DNA of 64,000 bases, taken from assembly GCF_000835495.1 (NCBI RefSeq), contig NW_015622549.1, positions 62,001-126,000 of the forward strand, in the 5' to 3' direction. Position numbers and translations under genes: made by a program. Below the pieces are notes generated by a model, which saw only the letters and a program-made list of their open reading frames with translations, was not told where the DNA came from and ran no database searches. Position 1 is the first letter of the stretch, and every line of letters starts with the position of its first letter. This stretch comes from Cladophialophora immunda (Eukaryota > Ascomycota > Eurotiomycetes > Chaetothyriales > Herpotrichiellaceae). Below are positions 12,130 to 22,253 of this stretch, one piece after another.

Positions 12130-13327
12130 TGTTGCTGAGGCTGAAGCAGGATGTAGAAGGCTTGGGCAGGGTATTTGGAGTTCCCAAGGAAAACACAGCA
12201 GTCAGCAACCTGTGCCTTTCATAACTCCCACGGTCGTATGACCAGAGCGTACGGAATCGCGGATGCGGATCAGTAATGGAATTGGCCTGAGCCGGAGGCT
12301 AATGACGTGAATGCCTGGCGTCAATTGGGTATGCTGTTGAGACAGAGAGTAGCAGCTAACAATACCCAGTTGTTGTCAGTCGAGTAAATGGTATCTTGTG
12401 GACCAGCCACCTCGATGGGAGGAGAGAATGAGGGAGGGAGGTGGAAGTTGAAAATGAATGTCGGCTCTGGTGAAGCCGGGAGTAAGGGAAATGCGGTAAG
12501 TCGATCGTCCATCAGCCTCCTCTTTCGTTTGTCCGTGTTCTCGCCCACTCTTCGTACACATGTCACCTGTGCTTTCCCGATCAAGCCCGCGTGATCATTC
12601 GGATGTTGAGCGAAGACGGGTGCTGTGTCTGACGATGAAAGTTCAGCACATGGCGCGATGGTTGGCAGTAGGAAGGAGGAGAAGGGGAGATGGTCAGACG
12701 GGTGGGTATGCTTCGGCGATGACAGACCTCGGAGGTGGTGTGAAGCTTGCCAGGTGCCAGGGCGCAGGTGGGCGATGGAGGTGGATGAAGTGGTGGGGGA
12801 AGATGATTTTCCTCCAGCTGCCTCTAGTTGGGGCGCTCAGGGAGTCAGGGCCACTCAAAGGCCACTCAGGGCCGCTCAGGGCTTATCGATTAACAGTCTG
12901 GGCCTGATGGGCACTGCAACCCCTCCTTTTTGGCAACACACTACCAGGTACCTCGTCATACAGCAATCCACTGACATGTCTAGCCCGTCAACCCATCTGC
13001 GACCTCAGGTCCCGGCTGTTCAGTAGGTAGACACGACTAGCACTGCCAACATGGCAGTGCAATAACCGGTTAAAAAATGTCTAAAATGTCTATTACTTGA
13101 AATCAGCACCCAGATTCCCATCTAGCTGCGCCAAAAACCCTGTACACGTCAAACTTTACGGGTAGTGCCCATCCGAAACCCCCAGATATTCATCCATTCA
13201 TCAGTCGTACTTGTACACACGTTCCTAGACTGCCGATATCCCCAAGTCCTCCGTCGCGGCCCTGGCTCATTGTAGAAGCGCCAGTTGGTTCCCTGCGCCT
13301 TCCGAATTTTGTCGATGGAACGGCTCT
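12130..13327. other. Gene-poor interval
   Basis: No recognised gene. The left end is upstream of the Yippee gene. Open frames at 12321-12584 (minus) and 12560-13026 (plus) have low-complexity translations and no family resemblance, so they are not called. Confidence 0.45.
12845..12882. repeat. GGCC(A/G)CTCA-type short tandem repeat
   Basis: Three imperfect tandem copies of an 11-12-nt unit (GGGCCACTCAA, GGCCACTCAGG, GCCGCTCAGG). It is a small local duplication in non-coding DNA. Confidence 0.6.
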
Positions 13328-14360
13328 CTAAACCTCACCGATGAAGCGGCTGGGATTCGGCATGATGAATTGATTCGCCAGTTTCGGCAAGGACGAACCA
13401 CTCAGATGCAACGGGGTGTTGAGGAGGAATGCCGAGTTGGTGTCGATGAACACCAGTAGCCGTGAGAGGAACCCTTCGAGCCCCAGAGCGGCCAGTCCGC
13501 CTCTTACTTCCAACATCTTTTTCACCGCGTCCATGTGACAGTGGTATGCTCTCTCGTCCCCAAAGACCGCCTCGTAGCTCGCCATCTTAGCGACGGCGGC
13601 GATGATCTCGTCTCGAAAGACGATCCCTTTCGAGGCGGGAGACAGGGCCTGCGCAATACCGGAAATGGCGCATTGTTTGAGCAACAAGATTGACTCGGCC
13701 AGCGTTATATCGTTTTGCCTTGCTGCATAATGAGACGCCGAGAACAACACGATGACCTGAAAGACGATCGGCGAGCTGAGAACCATGGGGAACCACAGAG
13801 TCTGGAGAAGTATGGACCGACTATCGCCGTCGAGTTCTGGCACGGCCACGGCCAGGTGCTTAAGGTCTGGGGCACTATCAGCACACACTGGTCTTCGGAA
13901 CAAGTGAAACCACAACGAAGTTCCCCTCAAATACAGAACAAAGGAGCCAGGTAACCAGTCACCTACAATTATCCAGCACTACGGAAACAAGAGGATGGTG
14001 GTAGATCGGGCTCTTTGAGGCTGGAATCATGCTCGCTGCAGAGGGCGCATGCTGGAGTCTGCTGTTACTCGCCGTCGCAGGGCCAGATGGTGGTGTCGGC
14101 GCCCTTTCTTCTGGTTGCTCTTCTTCCGTTCGTTCTTTTGGACTGGCGACGGCAGGGCTGGCGCGTGGACTGATACGAAGATCCCAAGTGGGATTCGGCT
14201 CGCGGCGCCTTTTGTGCGGTGGCCGTTGAGTTGAGCGGGATGCCTGGTAACGCGATACAACAACTCGGGCTACGTGCGACCTGATCTCCCGGCGCATCTG
14301 CTGCGCTTGAGCCTCCTCCAGCGGGCCAGCATCGATAAAAGTGAGCATGGGTTGGGCCAT
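13328..14360 (-). CDS. Fungal-specific TF-domain-like protein without Zn cluster (short)
   Basis: Two blocks on the minus strand look like one gene. 13963..14360 (MAQPMLTFIDAGP..., with RREIRSHVARVVVSRYQ) resembles the N-terminus of Zn-cluster-less fungal TF-domain proteins. 13328..13925 (SSPIVFQVIVLFSASHYAARQ, CHMDAVKKMLEVRGG) resembles the start of the fungal-specific TF domain. They can be joined in frame by a GT-AG intron at 13926..13962, giving 331 aa. That intron is only 37 nt and lacks an obvious branch site, so the splice is doubtful. The product is also shorter than usual (about 450-550 aa) and has lost the C-terminal half. It may be truncated or a decaying copy. Function unknown. 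Confidence 0.5.
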
Positions 14361-14688
14361 GTTTTCCTTGCCGGATTAGGAGAAACAGGCGAGATGCATA
14401 GTGTTCCGGTAGTGGGAAATGAAGGAGTCAGGGTTGGGATGACAGATGGAAAGTGAGAGACCAGCTTCTTACTGTTTTGGGCCGCCGTTGTACGGTTAGC
14501 CGTGCCAAGCTGGAAAATCCAGCCAATGGCTTTGTTCCGATCTTATGCTTAAAGACGAAGCAAATTCTCCTCATTTTATGCTTCGTTCAATCCAAGCTAC
14601 GTGTTACGGACCAAGACGATTCAGTCACCCACCTCCGATGACTCTCGGAATATGTCTTCATCCTGAGTTATTCACACATGCTGCTCCC

Positions 14689-15740
14689 CTAACGACTCGT
14701 GTATCCTCCATTGGCGAAGATTGTCTGACCTGTTTGGACGGCAAGTGTCAGCATCTGCCGCCCGGGAATTTGAAGGTGCAACCCATCCCGTCCTTCTCGC
14801 TCTTGCGGTCCAGTCCATGAAAGACCCAATCACTTCGGGCAGTCTATACCATATGTCGAGAGAACAAGGGAGCAAACGTACCGTTGATCCAAGCTCCCTC
14901 GGTGCACAAGAACTTGTATATCGGAGCGATGTCTTTGATGTCTGTAAGCCGACCGCCGATGGCGTTGGACTTGTGGAAGGCAACTGCCTCCGGGGTCTCC
15001 TGGCCGTAGAAAAATGCTACCCGACAGTTAGTCTCTCTGCACTAGGAAGAGAGATGCCAATCCACCCGCAACGCTGGAGAACGAAGCTTACGTGTATCCT
15101 AATGTATCGACTTGTCAGCTTCTCTGTGATCTGAGCATCAGGACGACCTAGTACCCGTCATACATACCATAGGCCCTGGCGCGACCGCATTGACACTGAT
15201 CCCTCTCGGCATCAACTCTTTACTCAAGCCCTTGGTGAACCACTCCACGGGGCTCTTGCTCCCTTGGTACGATGTATAGGATGGTGCGTATGCTGCTAGA
15301 AGGCTGGTCACGGTGTTGATGATCTTGCCGCCGTCGCTAACCCGTTTGGCCGCTTCTTGGGTGATGAAAAATGCGGCTTTGGAATTGATCGCGAACATGG
15401 TGTCGTATTCCTGCTCGGAAATCTCCACCAATGGTTTCTTCAGGACCATGCCCACCGTGTTGATCACGATGTCGAGCTTCGGGCCAAAGTCTGCGGCAAC
15501 TCTATCGAATAGTTTCTCTACACTGCTCGCGGTGGTGAGATCCCCTTGGTAGACCTTGATCTTGATCTCTTTGTTCTTGGACGAGAGGTCGGCCGCCAGT
15601 GCCTCGGCCGCTTTTTGTGTGGAAGCAGAGTTGTAGTGCAGAGCCAGATTCGTCCCTTCGGCGGCGAAGAGGGTGGCAATCAGCGCACCGAGATTCTTAC
15701 CACCGCCTGTGATGAGTGTCGTCTTGCCGGAAAGCGACAT
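14689..15740 (-). CDS. Short-chain dehydrogenase/reductase (3-oxoacyl-ACP reductase-like)
   Basis: Four exons on the minus strand: 15168..15740, a 7-nt microexon 15092..15098, 14882..15016 and 14689..14729, encoding 251 aa. The frame is kept throughout, and introns 1 and 2 have CTGAC and CTAAC branch sites. Classical SDR features are present: the Rossmann motif GGGKNLG near residue 12, NTVG near 95, catalytic Ser in INTVTSLL, the YQGSK active-site Tyr-Lys, and NAVAPGPM. Splicing through the microexon yields APGPMDTPFFYGQE, then WINGQTIFANGGYTSR, exactly the family's course. It is an NAD(P)H-dependent oxidoreductase, probably cytosolic. The substrate cannot be read from sequence. No biosynthetic partners lie beside it. 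Confidence 0.88.
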
Positions 15741-17952
15741 GGTGAGTAATTGAGACCGTTCAACAAGTCAAACAGACTTTGGGAAGGTTGAAGGAGGAAG
15801 AAGAAACATGTCCCTTTCCAGGACCACTGTGAGAAGATGGCACCATTCTTATACCCTCGATGTGTGTGTTTGTTTCTTCCTTCCTTCCTTCCGGAGACAG
15901 CCAAAGGCAATCGGTTTCGGGCTCCATGCAAACCGAAAATACGCAATGCGTACAAATAGGGATAGTCAATATCCTCCAGATCCAGCATTAAGCCTTCCAA
16001 CAGTTCTCCGCTTCAGATCTGGGCAATGCGGAAATCGAGAGATCAACCAGCCATCCACCAACAGGGAATGAAGACTGGAGACTGGAGATCCTGATTAACT
16101 CCATGCAGTTGCTGCACACAGACACCAGCATGGTCTGTGCGCAATGCCTAGACATGGTGATTGGGCATATGTGGCGATCCTCTTTACGTAAAATGCGGTC
16201 AGGCATATGGACCAGCTTCTGCAATTCATTTCCCTCCTTCCCTCCTGCCAAGTTTCGAAGAACTGGCAGATTGATACCACTAGATGATTATGTACAAGGT
16301 TGATCACGAGAGTGTCGGGATGGCCTCTTCCAGTAGTCCCGTCCGTTGCTCGAGGCTGTGCGCGAAACGGTGAACAATATCGGCATGCAAGTCTTGCCAG
16401 TGATCTCAACAGCCGAGCGTCTTCAGGCTCTTTGGGTTTGATGACGACCGAAGCGACAATATGAGATCTTGAGGACGACGGGTCCAGAAGCTAGTGATCA
16501 AGATGCTATTCATCGCATATTTGGAGAGGTGATCAGAGGCGAGAGGCACAGCACAGCTGGCGATTGAAGGACAGAAGCACTCGTTTATTCAAGAGCCGGG
16601 TGATCATCATGCATCGGGCACCGTAACCCTGGTGAAGCTGATATACCTTGGCAGGCAGGTAGAAGGCAATATGGAGGTATCGACTGAGCCAGGCTAGTCG
16701 TGTAACGAGGAGCATTCGAGCGGTGCAGCGGATGGGACTTGGTCAATGTCGAGGAGGTGCGGACTGCGTAGAACAAAATAGCACGGTCTGACAGAGAATA
16801 GAATGCATCTCAGAATATATTGCCAGTCACTATAGCGACGAAGCACCCACCAGATCAGATAACTAGGTACTGTAGTTAATATCGTTAACAAGGATAGGGG
16901 TGGCGACATTCCCAAGGACAGAATAAACGATTTATAAATGATGGTTACCTTGGAGTCAATAGAGAATCACTTCTCTTCACTACTGGAGGACTATTTCTCG
17001 TCAGACAGTGCCACTTATTTTTGGCTTGGCACTCCCGCATGCCGCTGCCTGCGCAGCGCAAAAGCGACTGCAATTGACTGCAACTTGACCTGCCACCGTT
17101 GACGAGCTGAACCCATCACCCTCCTCTCTGCACACCCTACATACATTATGCATTGCATCCCTGATTTTCTGGACTATCATGGACCTCCAGCCGCGGAAGA
17201 GGCTGGCTGAAGGCAACCCTCCCAAGGATAGGACTGATTGCGACGACTTCCTCGACTGGCAAGGGGGCAACAAGTTGCCTGCACACCTTCGCTTTCATCA
17301 TGATTACTTCCTGTAAAGTTATCAGTGAGATTTGAATGAGGTTTGGCACAGCTGCGCTGGAACGGTGCACATTGTCGCTTCTGTGGAACCCCTCGTGTCA
17401 CCAGCTCTACCATGTCATGTGCCATCTGCCTGCCGGCTTCGTTCTCGTCAGCCTTCTTTCTCGTGTTTGGCAATCGATTGAGTGAGACCGATGTCCTCGC
17501 TTACAACAAACTCAGGGCATCTGCATCATTCTGGACCGTGCACCTCGTATCGTGATGCATACCGACTCGTCCATTCACTGCTCTTCCGCTGCAAGAGGTG
17601 CACTCCTTCAGAAAGAAGCATTAGCCGCTGCTGAATGGTCCTCTGCTTCCGAAAACTGGTGCTGCGGTATATGAAGAGGCCTGTCCTCCCCAACCAGGCA
17701 AGCTGTGTCCATTCCTGCTTCTCATACTAAACCCGCGGGACTGTGTGGGAAGACTCAAGTGGACAAACTTCTGTCGGCACGATTATCCTGAGTCTTGACC
17801 TTGGCCGAAGACACAAAATCTATCGCAACGGCCCCCCAAGACTCAGATTGATTCCCCAACGAGTAATTATGCCCCCGCGCTCCGAATACTTCTTCAGGGA
17901 GAGCTTCATTTCCCTGCCATATCATCGCGAACGCTGACCGATGATTCTGTAA
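15741..17952. other. Gene-poor interval left of the SLATT remnant
   Basis: About 2.2 kb without a recognisable gene. Open frames are short on both strands. It may contain the lost 5' part of the broken SLATT gene that follows, but no first transmembrane helix could be found in any frame. Confidence 0.45.
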
Positions 17953-18461
17953 GACTCCAACGCCGCGAGAATCGCTATTACCGTCCTCGGAGCCATCAAC
18001 ACCGTGATCGCAGGGTTCCTGACGTTCCTGAAGAGCCGGAACCAGCCGAACCGGGCGTTACAGTTCAGAAACGGCCTGCGAGGGGTGTATGAGGATCTGT
18101 GGTAGGTCGATGTGGAGATGTTGAGTGGTAAGGTAGACATTGACGTGGACCGCAAGGTGGACGACCTGTGGCAGAAGTACAAAGAGGTCACGGCCGAGGC
18201 GGAGGTGAGTTGGCGTTCCCTATCATCTCGCGCATCTTGCTTCTCTTTCCCCACGTTCTCGACACCGGGAAGAGGACTGACCAGGGCGATTGTTTTCCAC
18301 TCCAGGCAAACTACCCGGACCTGTGGGTCAGTCTGGGCAAGTTGATCAAACCCACAGACGCGGACAAGCATCCGAACACGCAGTTGAAAGACGAGTCGCC
18401 GGGGGCGAGCGGCGAGTCGAAGTCCTCGAGCGAGTTTCAGCTGCCCAAGACCAGGGCGTGA
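17953..18461 (+). pseudogene. Broken SLATT-type (fungal SMODS/SLOG-associated 2TM effector) gene
   Basis: Plus-strand reading from 17953 gives a hydrophobic helix (IAITVLGAINTVIAGFLTFL), then KSRNQPNRALQFRNGLRGV and YEDLW. An in-frame TAG at about 18100 follows, then VDVEMLSGKVDIDVDRKV and DDLWQKYKEVTAEAE. An intact intron follows (18205..18305, GTGAGT...CTGAC...CAG), then ANYPDLWVSLGKLI and a Ser-rich tail to TGA at 18459-18461. The string AINTVIAGFLTFLK and the second half match the fungal SLATT family, predicted two-helix membrane effectors related to bacterial nucleotide-signal defence proteins. A second stop (TAA, 17950-17952) lies just upstream and the first helix is missing. I infer a truncated copy with a nonsense mutation. 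Confidence 0.72.
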
Positions 18462-18821
18462 CCATCCAACGCGACGCGTGGAGTGGTGACTGGTTGCACT
18501 GTCGACACATCTAAAGAACCGAACTATAAAGAGCGGTGACGTGCCCTCGGTTGAGGACGGCCTGAACCAGCGATTTGGAAGCACTCGCGTCAAGAAGCGG
18601 CTGTCAGTCCACCGCAACCTGGTGGGTAACTCAACCATGGGAAACATATCATTTTATACGGGAACAAGTAATTTATAACTCCCCTGCTGGGATCAACTCC
18701 TCGTCGCATGCCTGGAAGGAAATTCGGTCTATACCGTCGCTGTCAAACTAGAGAACGGAAAACAACACCCATCCGACAGGCTCATATCGACAACAAAGTC
18801 CGGTTAGACAAGGGACGCTTC
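18462..18821. other. Intergenic
   Basis: A 360-bp interval between the SLATT remnant and the 3' end of the PPR gene. Nothing recognised. Confidence 0.45.
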
Positions 18822-21332
18822 TCAGTGCACGGGAGTTTCCAACGCCGCTTGACTTTCTTGTGCAATGACCGGATGATATTTGCCCTTCTGAAACAAGAGT
18901 TCGTCGTCCATGTCCACCGAGCGATCAACCTTGAAATACCTAATCTCCCACTCCTCATCAATAACGTCGCCATAGCTTTCCAACTCGGCCCAGAGGTCTG
19001 GATAGGCCTGTTTGGCCCACCTCTCCACCTCGTCCTTGCGATACTGCCAGGGAATTGCGTTGTAAAATGTGCCAATGGTGACAGCATCCGGCAGCTCGCC
19101 TATATCACGCTCCATGTGCTCAATCAGTTCCACGACGTTTTCGAATTCGGATTGTCCAGCCAGGGCGCCAATGTAGGCATCATATACTTCTTTGGTGATG
19201 ACGAGGTTGAAACTCTGCATTAGCGCCATAATACGCCTTGCCTCATGTCCGCCCTGCGGTATCCACCTCTCACACGCCCGCAAAGCAAGGATGAAAGAGC
19301 TCAATGTAGGCCCCTCGCGCGACTCCATAATCTTCCAAAAATGATCAATGATCGCGACAAATGGTTGTTGACATTCCGTATACGCTGCCATAAGACCATT
19401 GTGGATGCGTGTCGTCTGTTCAACTTCCAAGTCGAGTTTGAGCATGTTGTAGACCATTTGCAATCCGTCGATATCCTTACACTTGGCAATACCCTCGAAG
19501 CATTTAGCGTATGCTTCGGCCGTGGGTCGAGCTTCAACGTCTTCACGCTGCCGCATATGGCCAAACACGAGGCATGCTAGGTCAGGACGATGCCGATCAA
19601 AGAATGACTGCATTAGAGTAACGCGGTCTTGGACCGGGGATTCGGGGAACGCATGGCGAAACAGTTCGTAGGCGTTATAAGCCCGCTGATCCTTGACAGT
19701 CGGGTCGATGATGAACTGGCGGAACACCGCAGCAATTCGAGCCCGGTCATCCATGGGATAGCAGTCCACTCTGTGGCGGAGCAGACCCGTTGCCTCTTCT
19801 AATTCGTCCTTTTGAAGGAAGACGTGGCACAAACCCGCGATAGCTTCAGCCTCCAGCTCCGCCCCACTTTCGAGGAGGTGGTCGACGACTTGCATGAGGT
19901 GAATGTATTCTGGGTCTGCTGAAAAGGATAAAGCAGCGATGTAGTGATTCAGAATTGGCACGTCCGACCTGTCGAGAGGGATATCTTCTCTGGAGAGGAG
20001 CTCGTACGCCTGGGCTGCAGCCGCACGATCTCCACGCCTCAGTTCGTAATTTAACTGTAATGCTCGAGTCCTGGCGTCTGGGTGAAGGCCGAGAGATTCG
20101 GCCAGGTCCAGATAACGTATGGCTGTCTCAGGGTTGTTTTGCGCATAGGCGTACTCAACAATACGGTTTAGGCTCCTCATGGATACTGCGTCGGTAACCC
20201 CACGTTCTGATAGCTGCTGAATCATCTGCCGTATGTGATTCACATCTGGATCATGCGTAGCATGCCAGAGAAGTAAAGTCCCTGCCAAATCTCCTGAGTC
20301 GGTCCTCTGTTGCAGCAGGTGCACTGGCTTTGCGCCCCATTCCAGCTCCCCATTCTGCATCGCACAGTCCACAACCTTGACTAATGTCGGCGTTGTCGGC
20401 ACTTGGCCTTCCGCTAAGGGCAGGGAAAAGACCTTTTTCAAGGTAGATATCTCGTCATGCTGAGCGAAATAAGTGATCAATATCTCTTGAGAGACAGCAT
20501 CCAGAGGCCCCACAGTTTTCTGCACCTCTTGACTGAGCTTCCAGAACTCTGACATTCGCCCTTCATTGGCCAGACCTCTCAAAACGGCTGTCCACATCGG
20601 AAGGCTGGCCCTTTCAGAGTTGTTGGGAGATTTGCGAAGGAGTTCTAAAGCATCCTGGGCGGACCCTGTCTTGGAGAGCACGGTAATATAGGTCAACAAG
20701 AGTGAACCTTGAGCCCGTTGATGTTGACCCTGTTGGACAGGAAGCTCTAGATCCTCCGCGGCCCCGGCAGCCCTCGGCCAATCTTTGAGTGCATCAAAGA
20801 CCAAGGTTGCTAAAATGCGGGCATCGGTCCGAAATCTATCATGGCCTGTAGCAGATGCCAATGCCAGCAAAATATTGTCCAGGTCTTCTTCTGATAGACT
20901 CGTCTTTGTGTCCTCTGTCAAAACATGTCCACGCTCTTGTAGATGCTTGAAAGCCTCTGTAGCCAGGAATACCTCATTTCTCGTTAGCCGTCGCGGCGTC
21001 TCAATTCTTGAGGTGAAGAGAAATCTGAGAGCATCAATAATCTCGTTATCTGAAGGTAATCGCGACTGGCTTCTTCTCGCCCTAATGAGATCAACCAGCT
21101 TGCTCAGCGCAAGTTCGACATTGGCAGGAGTGCTTTTAGCACCCTGGAAGCCTTGCCTAGCACCATCAAAGTTCAGACCAAAGAGGTGGCGTCTGTGGTG
21201 GAAGTGGTAGGAGGTGCGGGTGTATTGAGAGAGTGTTCTCCTTCCAATGACGCTTTGACAGCCTCGGATGGTGTATGGTTTATTGGCGAGGATTGCGCGG
21301 AACACGCTTCGGGTCAGATGTGAGAACTTCAT
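18822..21332 (-). CDS. CIA84: Mitochondrial PPR protein, probably complex I intermediate-associated protein CIA84
   Basis: Single exon, 836 aa from the preferred ATG at 21332 (MKFSHLTRSVFRAIL); an in-frame ATG six codons earlier exists. The first 60 residues are basic and hydroxylated with almost no acidic residues (a mitochondrial targeting signal) and include the RRHLFGL block. The rest is helical-repeat sequence of PPR type, for example LTYITVLSKTGSAQDALELL and MPAWTAVLR-like blocks, RTKEVYDAYIGALAGQSEFE-like segments and TIGTFYNAI. The N-terminal SHLTRSVFR start and the layout after it (PSDNEIIDALRFLFT, NEVFLATEAFKHL) fit CIA84, a matrix PPR protein needed to assemble the complex I membrane arm in Neurospora. 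The PPR call is firm; the CIA84 identity rests on family recollection. It is divergent from bS18m. Confidence 0.72.
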   Translation of the reverse strand: MKFSHLTRSVFRAILANKPYTIRGCQSVIGRRTLSQYTRTSYHFHHRRHLFGLNFDGARQGFQGAKSTPANVELALSKLVDLIRARRSQSRLPSDNEIIDALRFLFTSRIETPRRLTRNEVFLATEAFKHLQERGHVLTEDTKTSLSEEDLDNILLALASATGHDRFRTDARILATLVFDALKDWPRAAGAAEDLELPVQQGQHQRAQGSLLLTYITVLSKTGSAQDALELLRKSPNNSERASLPMWTAVLRGLANEGRMSEFWKLSQEVQKTVGPLDAVSQEILITYFAQHDEISTLKKVFSLPLAEGQVPTTPTLVKVVDCAMQNGELEWGAKPVHLLQQRTDSGDLAGTLLLWHATHDPDVNHIRQMIQQLSERGVTDAVSMRSLNRIVEYAYAQNNPETAIRYLDLAESLGLHPDARTRALQLNYELRRGDRAAAAQAYELLSREDIPLDRSDVPILNHYIAALSFSADPEYIHLMQVVDHLLESGAELEAEAIAGLCHVFLQKDELEEATGLLRHRVDCYPMDDRARIAAVFRQFIIDPTVKDQRAYNAYELFRHAFPESPVQDRVTLMQSFFDRHRPDLACLVFGHMRQREDVEARPTAEAYAKCFEGIAKCKDIDGLQMVYNMLKLDLEVEQTTRIHNGLMAAYTECQQPFVAIIDHFWKIMESREGPTLSSFILALRACERWIPQGGHEARRIMALMQSFNLVITKEVYDAYIGALAGQSEFENVVELIEHMERDIGELPDAVTIGTFYNAIPWQYRKDEVERWAKQAYPDLWAELESYGDVIDEEWEIRYFKVDRSVDMDDELLFQKGKYHPVIAQESQAALETPVH

Positions 21333-21630
21333 GGCAAGATCTTTGTACACCAGTTGCTTCGGTGCTTTAGATATTGAACGGTGCGGGAAACATGGTCGAT
21401 AAGGAGGAAGAGGAGAGAACAGTGCGAATGCTGGCTAGAGAAATCGTGGTGGTATGATGTGTTACTCCATAATAGTATGCAGGCATATTTACCGCAATTG
21501 AAATGCGGAGTATCGGCGCACCTTCCTTCGCTTTTCCTGCAGAAAATACAATCTTCCAATGCACCGACTCCATCCCGACCTCACCAGCTTCATTCGTGTA
21601 ATTCCTCTTACAGCTAAAGTTTATTGAAAC
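21333..21630. promoter_or_regulatory. Shared divergent promoter region of two mitochondrial genes
   Basis: About 300 bp separates the divergent starts of the PPR gene and the mitoribosomal gene, so it carries both promoters. No specific element was identified. Confidence 0.5.
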
Positions 21631-22253
21631 ATGTCGGCTCAGCTCAGCTCCAGCCTGAGGCTGCAGCTGGGTCGCGCAAGCAGATCAGTCGCCTCGTCTC
21701 CCCTTGATCGTATGTCTTTCGTTCGCCATCGACAGAAGACTCGTGTCACTAACATTATGCAGAGACCTTCAAACGCGCAGCTGGCATGACGGTTAGAGAA
21801 GCGGAACGGAGAGCAGCAGTGGCACAGGAAAATCAAGCCATCGCACGGCAGCTTACGCGACCTTGGAAAGCTGGCGACGTGTACGCCCCTCACGATCTGA
21901 GTGCAGCCGAAGCTCGCAAGTGGAGGGTAAAGCATCGACCTACGACTGACGCCTTCGACGCACTCTCTGTCAACCCTCTTAGTTTGTACAAAGTGAGCTT
22001 GCAACGTCAAGGACGTGGTATACGCATGCTAATCCATATCTAGAATTTCTCCGTAATGTCTGAGTATATGACCGAGATGGGCCGAATCCGACACTCGAAC
22101 TCAACCGGACTGCGACCGGTTAACCAACGAAAGATTGCAAAGGCTATTCGAAGAGCGATAGCATTGGGCCTGATGCCAAGTATCCACAAGCATCCCGAAA
22201 TCATCAAGGAAGAAATGCAGGGGAGGATGCTAAATACTGGGCGGGTGAGGTGA
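21631..22253 (+). CDS. RSM18: Mitochondrial small-subunit ribosomal protein bS18m (Rsm18)
   Basis: Three exons, 21631..21709, 21763..21992 and 22044..22253, with introns of 53 nt (CTAAC branch) and 51 nt, encode 172 aa. The product is a component of the mitochondrial 37S ribosomal subunit. The C-terminal exon carries the bS18 core: NFSVMSEYMTEMGRI, RHSNSTGLRPVNQRKIAKAI and RRAIALGLMPSIHKHPE. The N-terminus (MSAQLSSSLRLQLGRASRSV) is a typical cleavable mitochondrial presequence. The start was chosen because it is the first ATG and supplies that presequence. The gene is easy to miss because it is split into three short exons. Confidence 0.93.

Noticed and set aside
17922..18647. 241-aa minus-strand frame over the SLATT remnant
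   Set aside because: The plus strand shows recognisable family sequence and a proper intron; the antisense frame resembles nothing and is a shadow.
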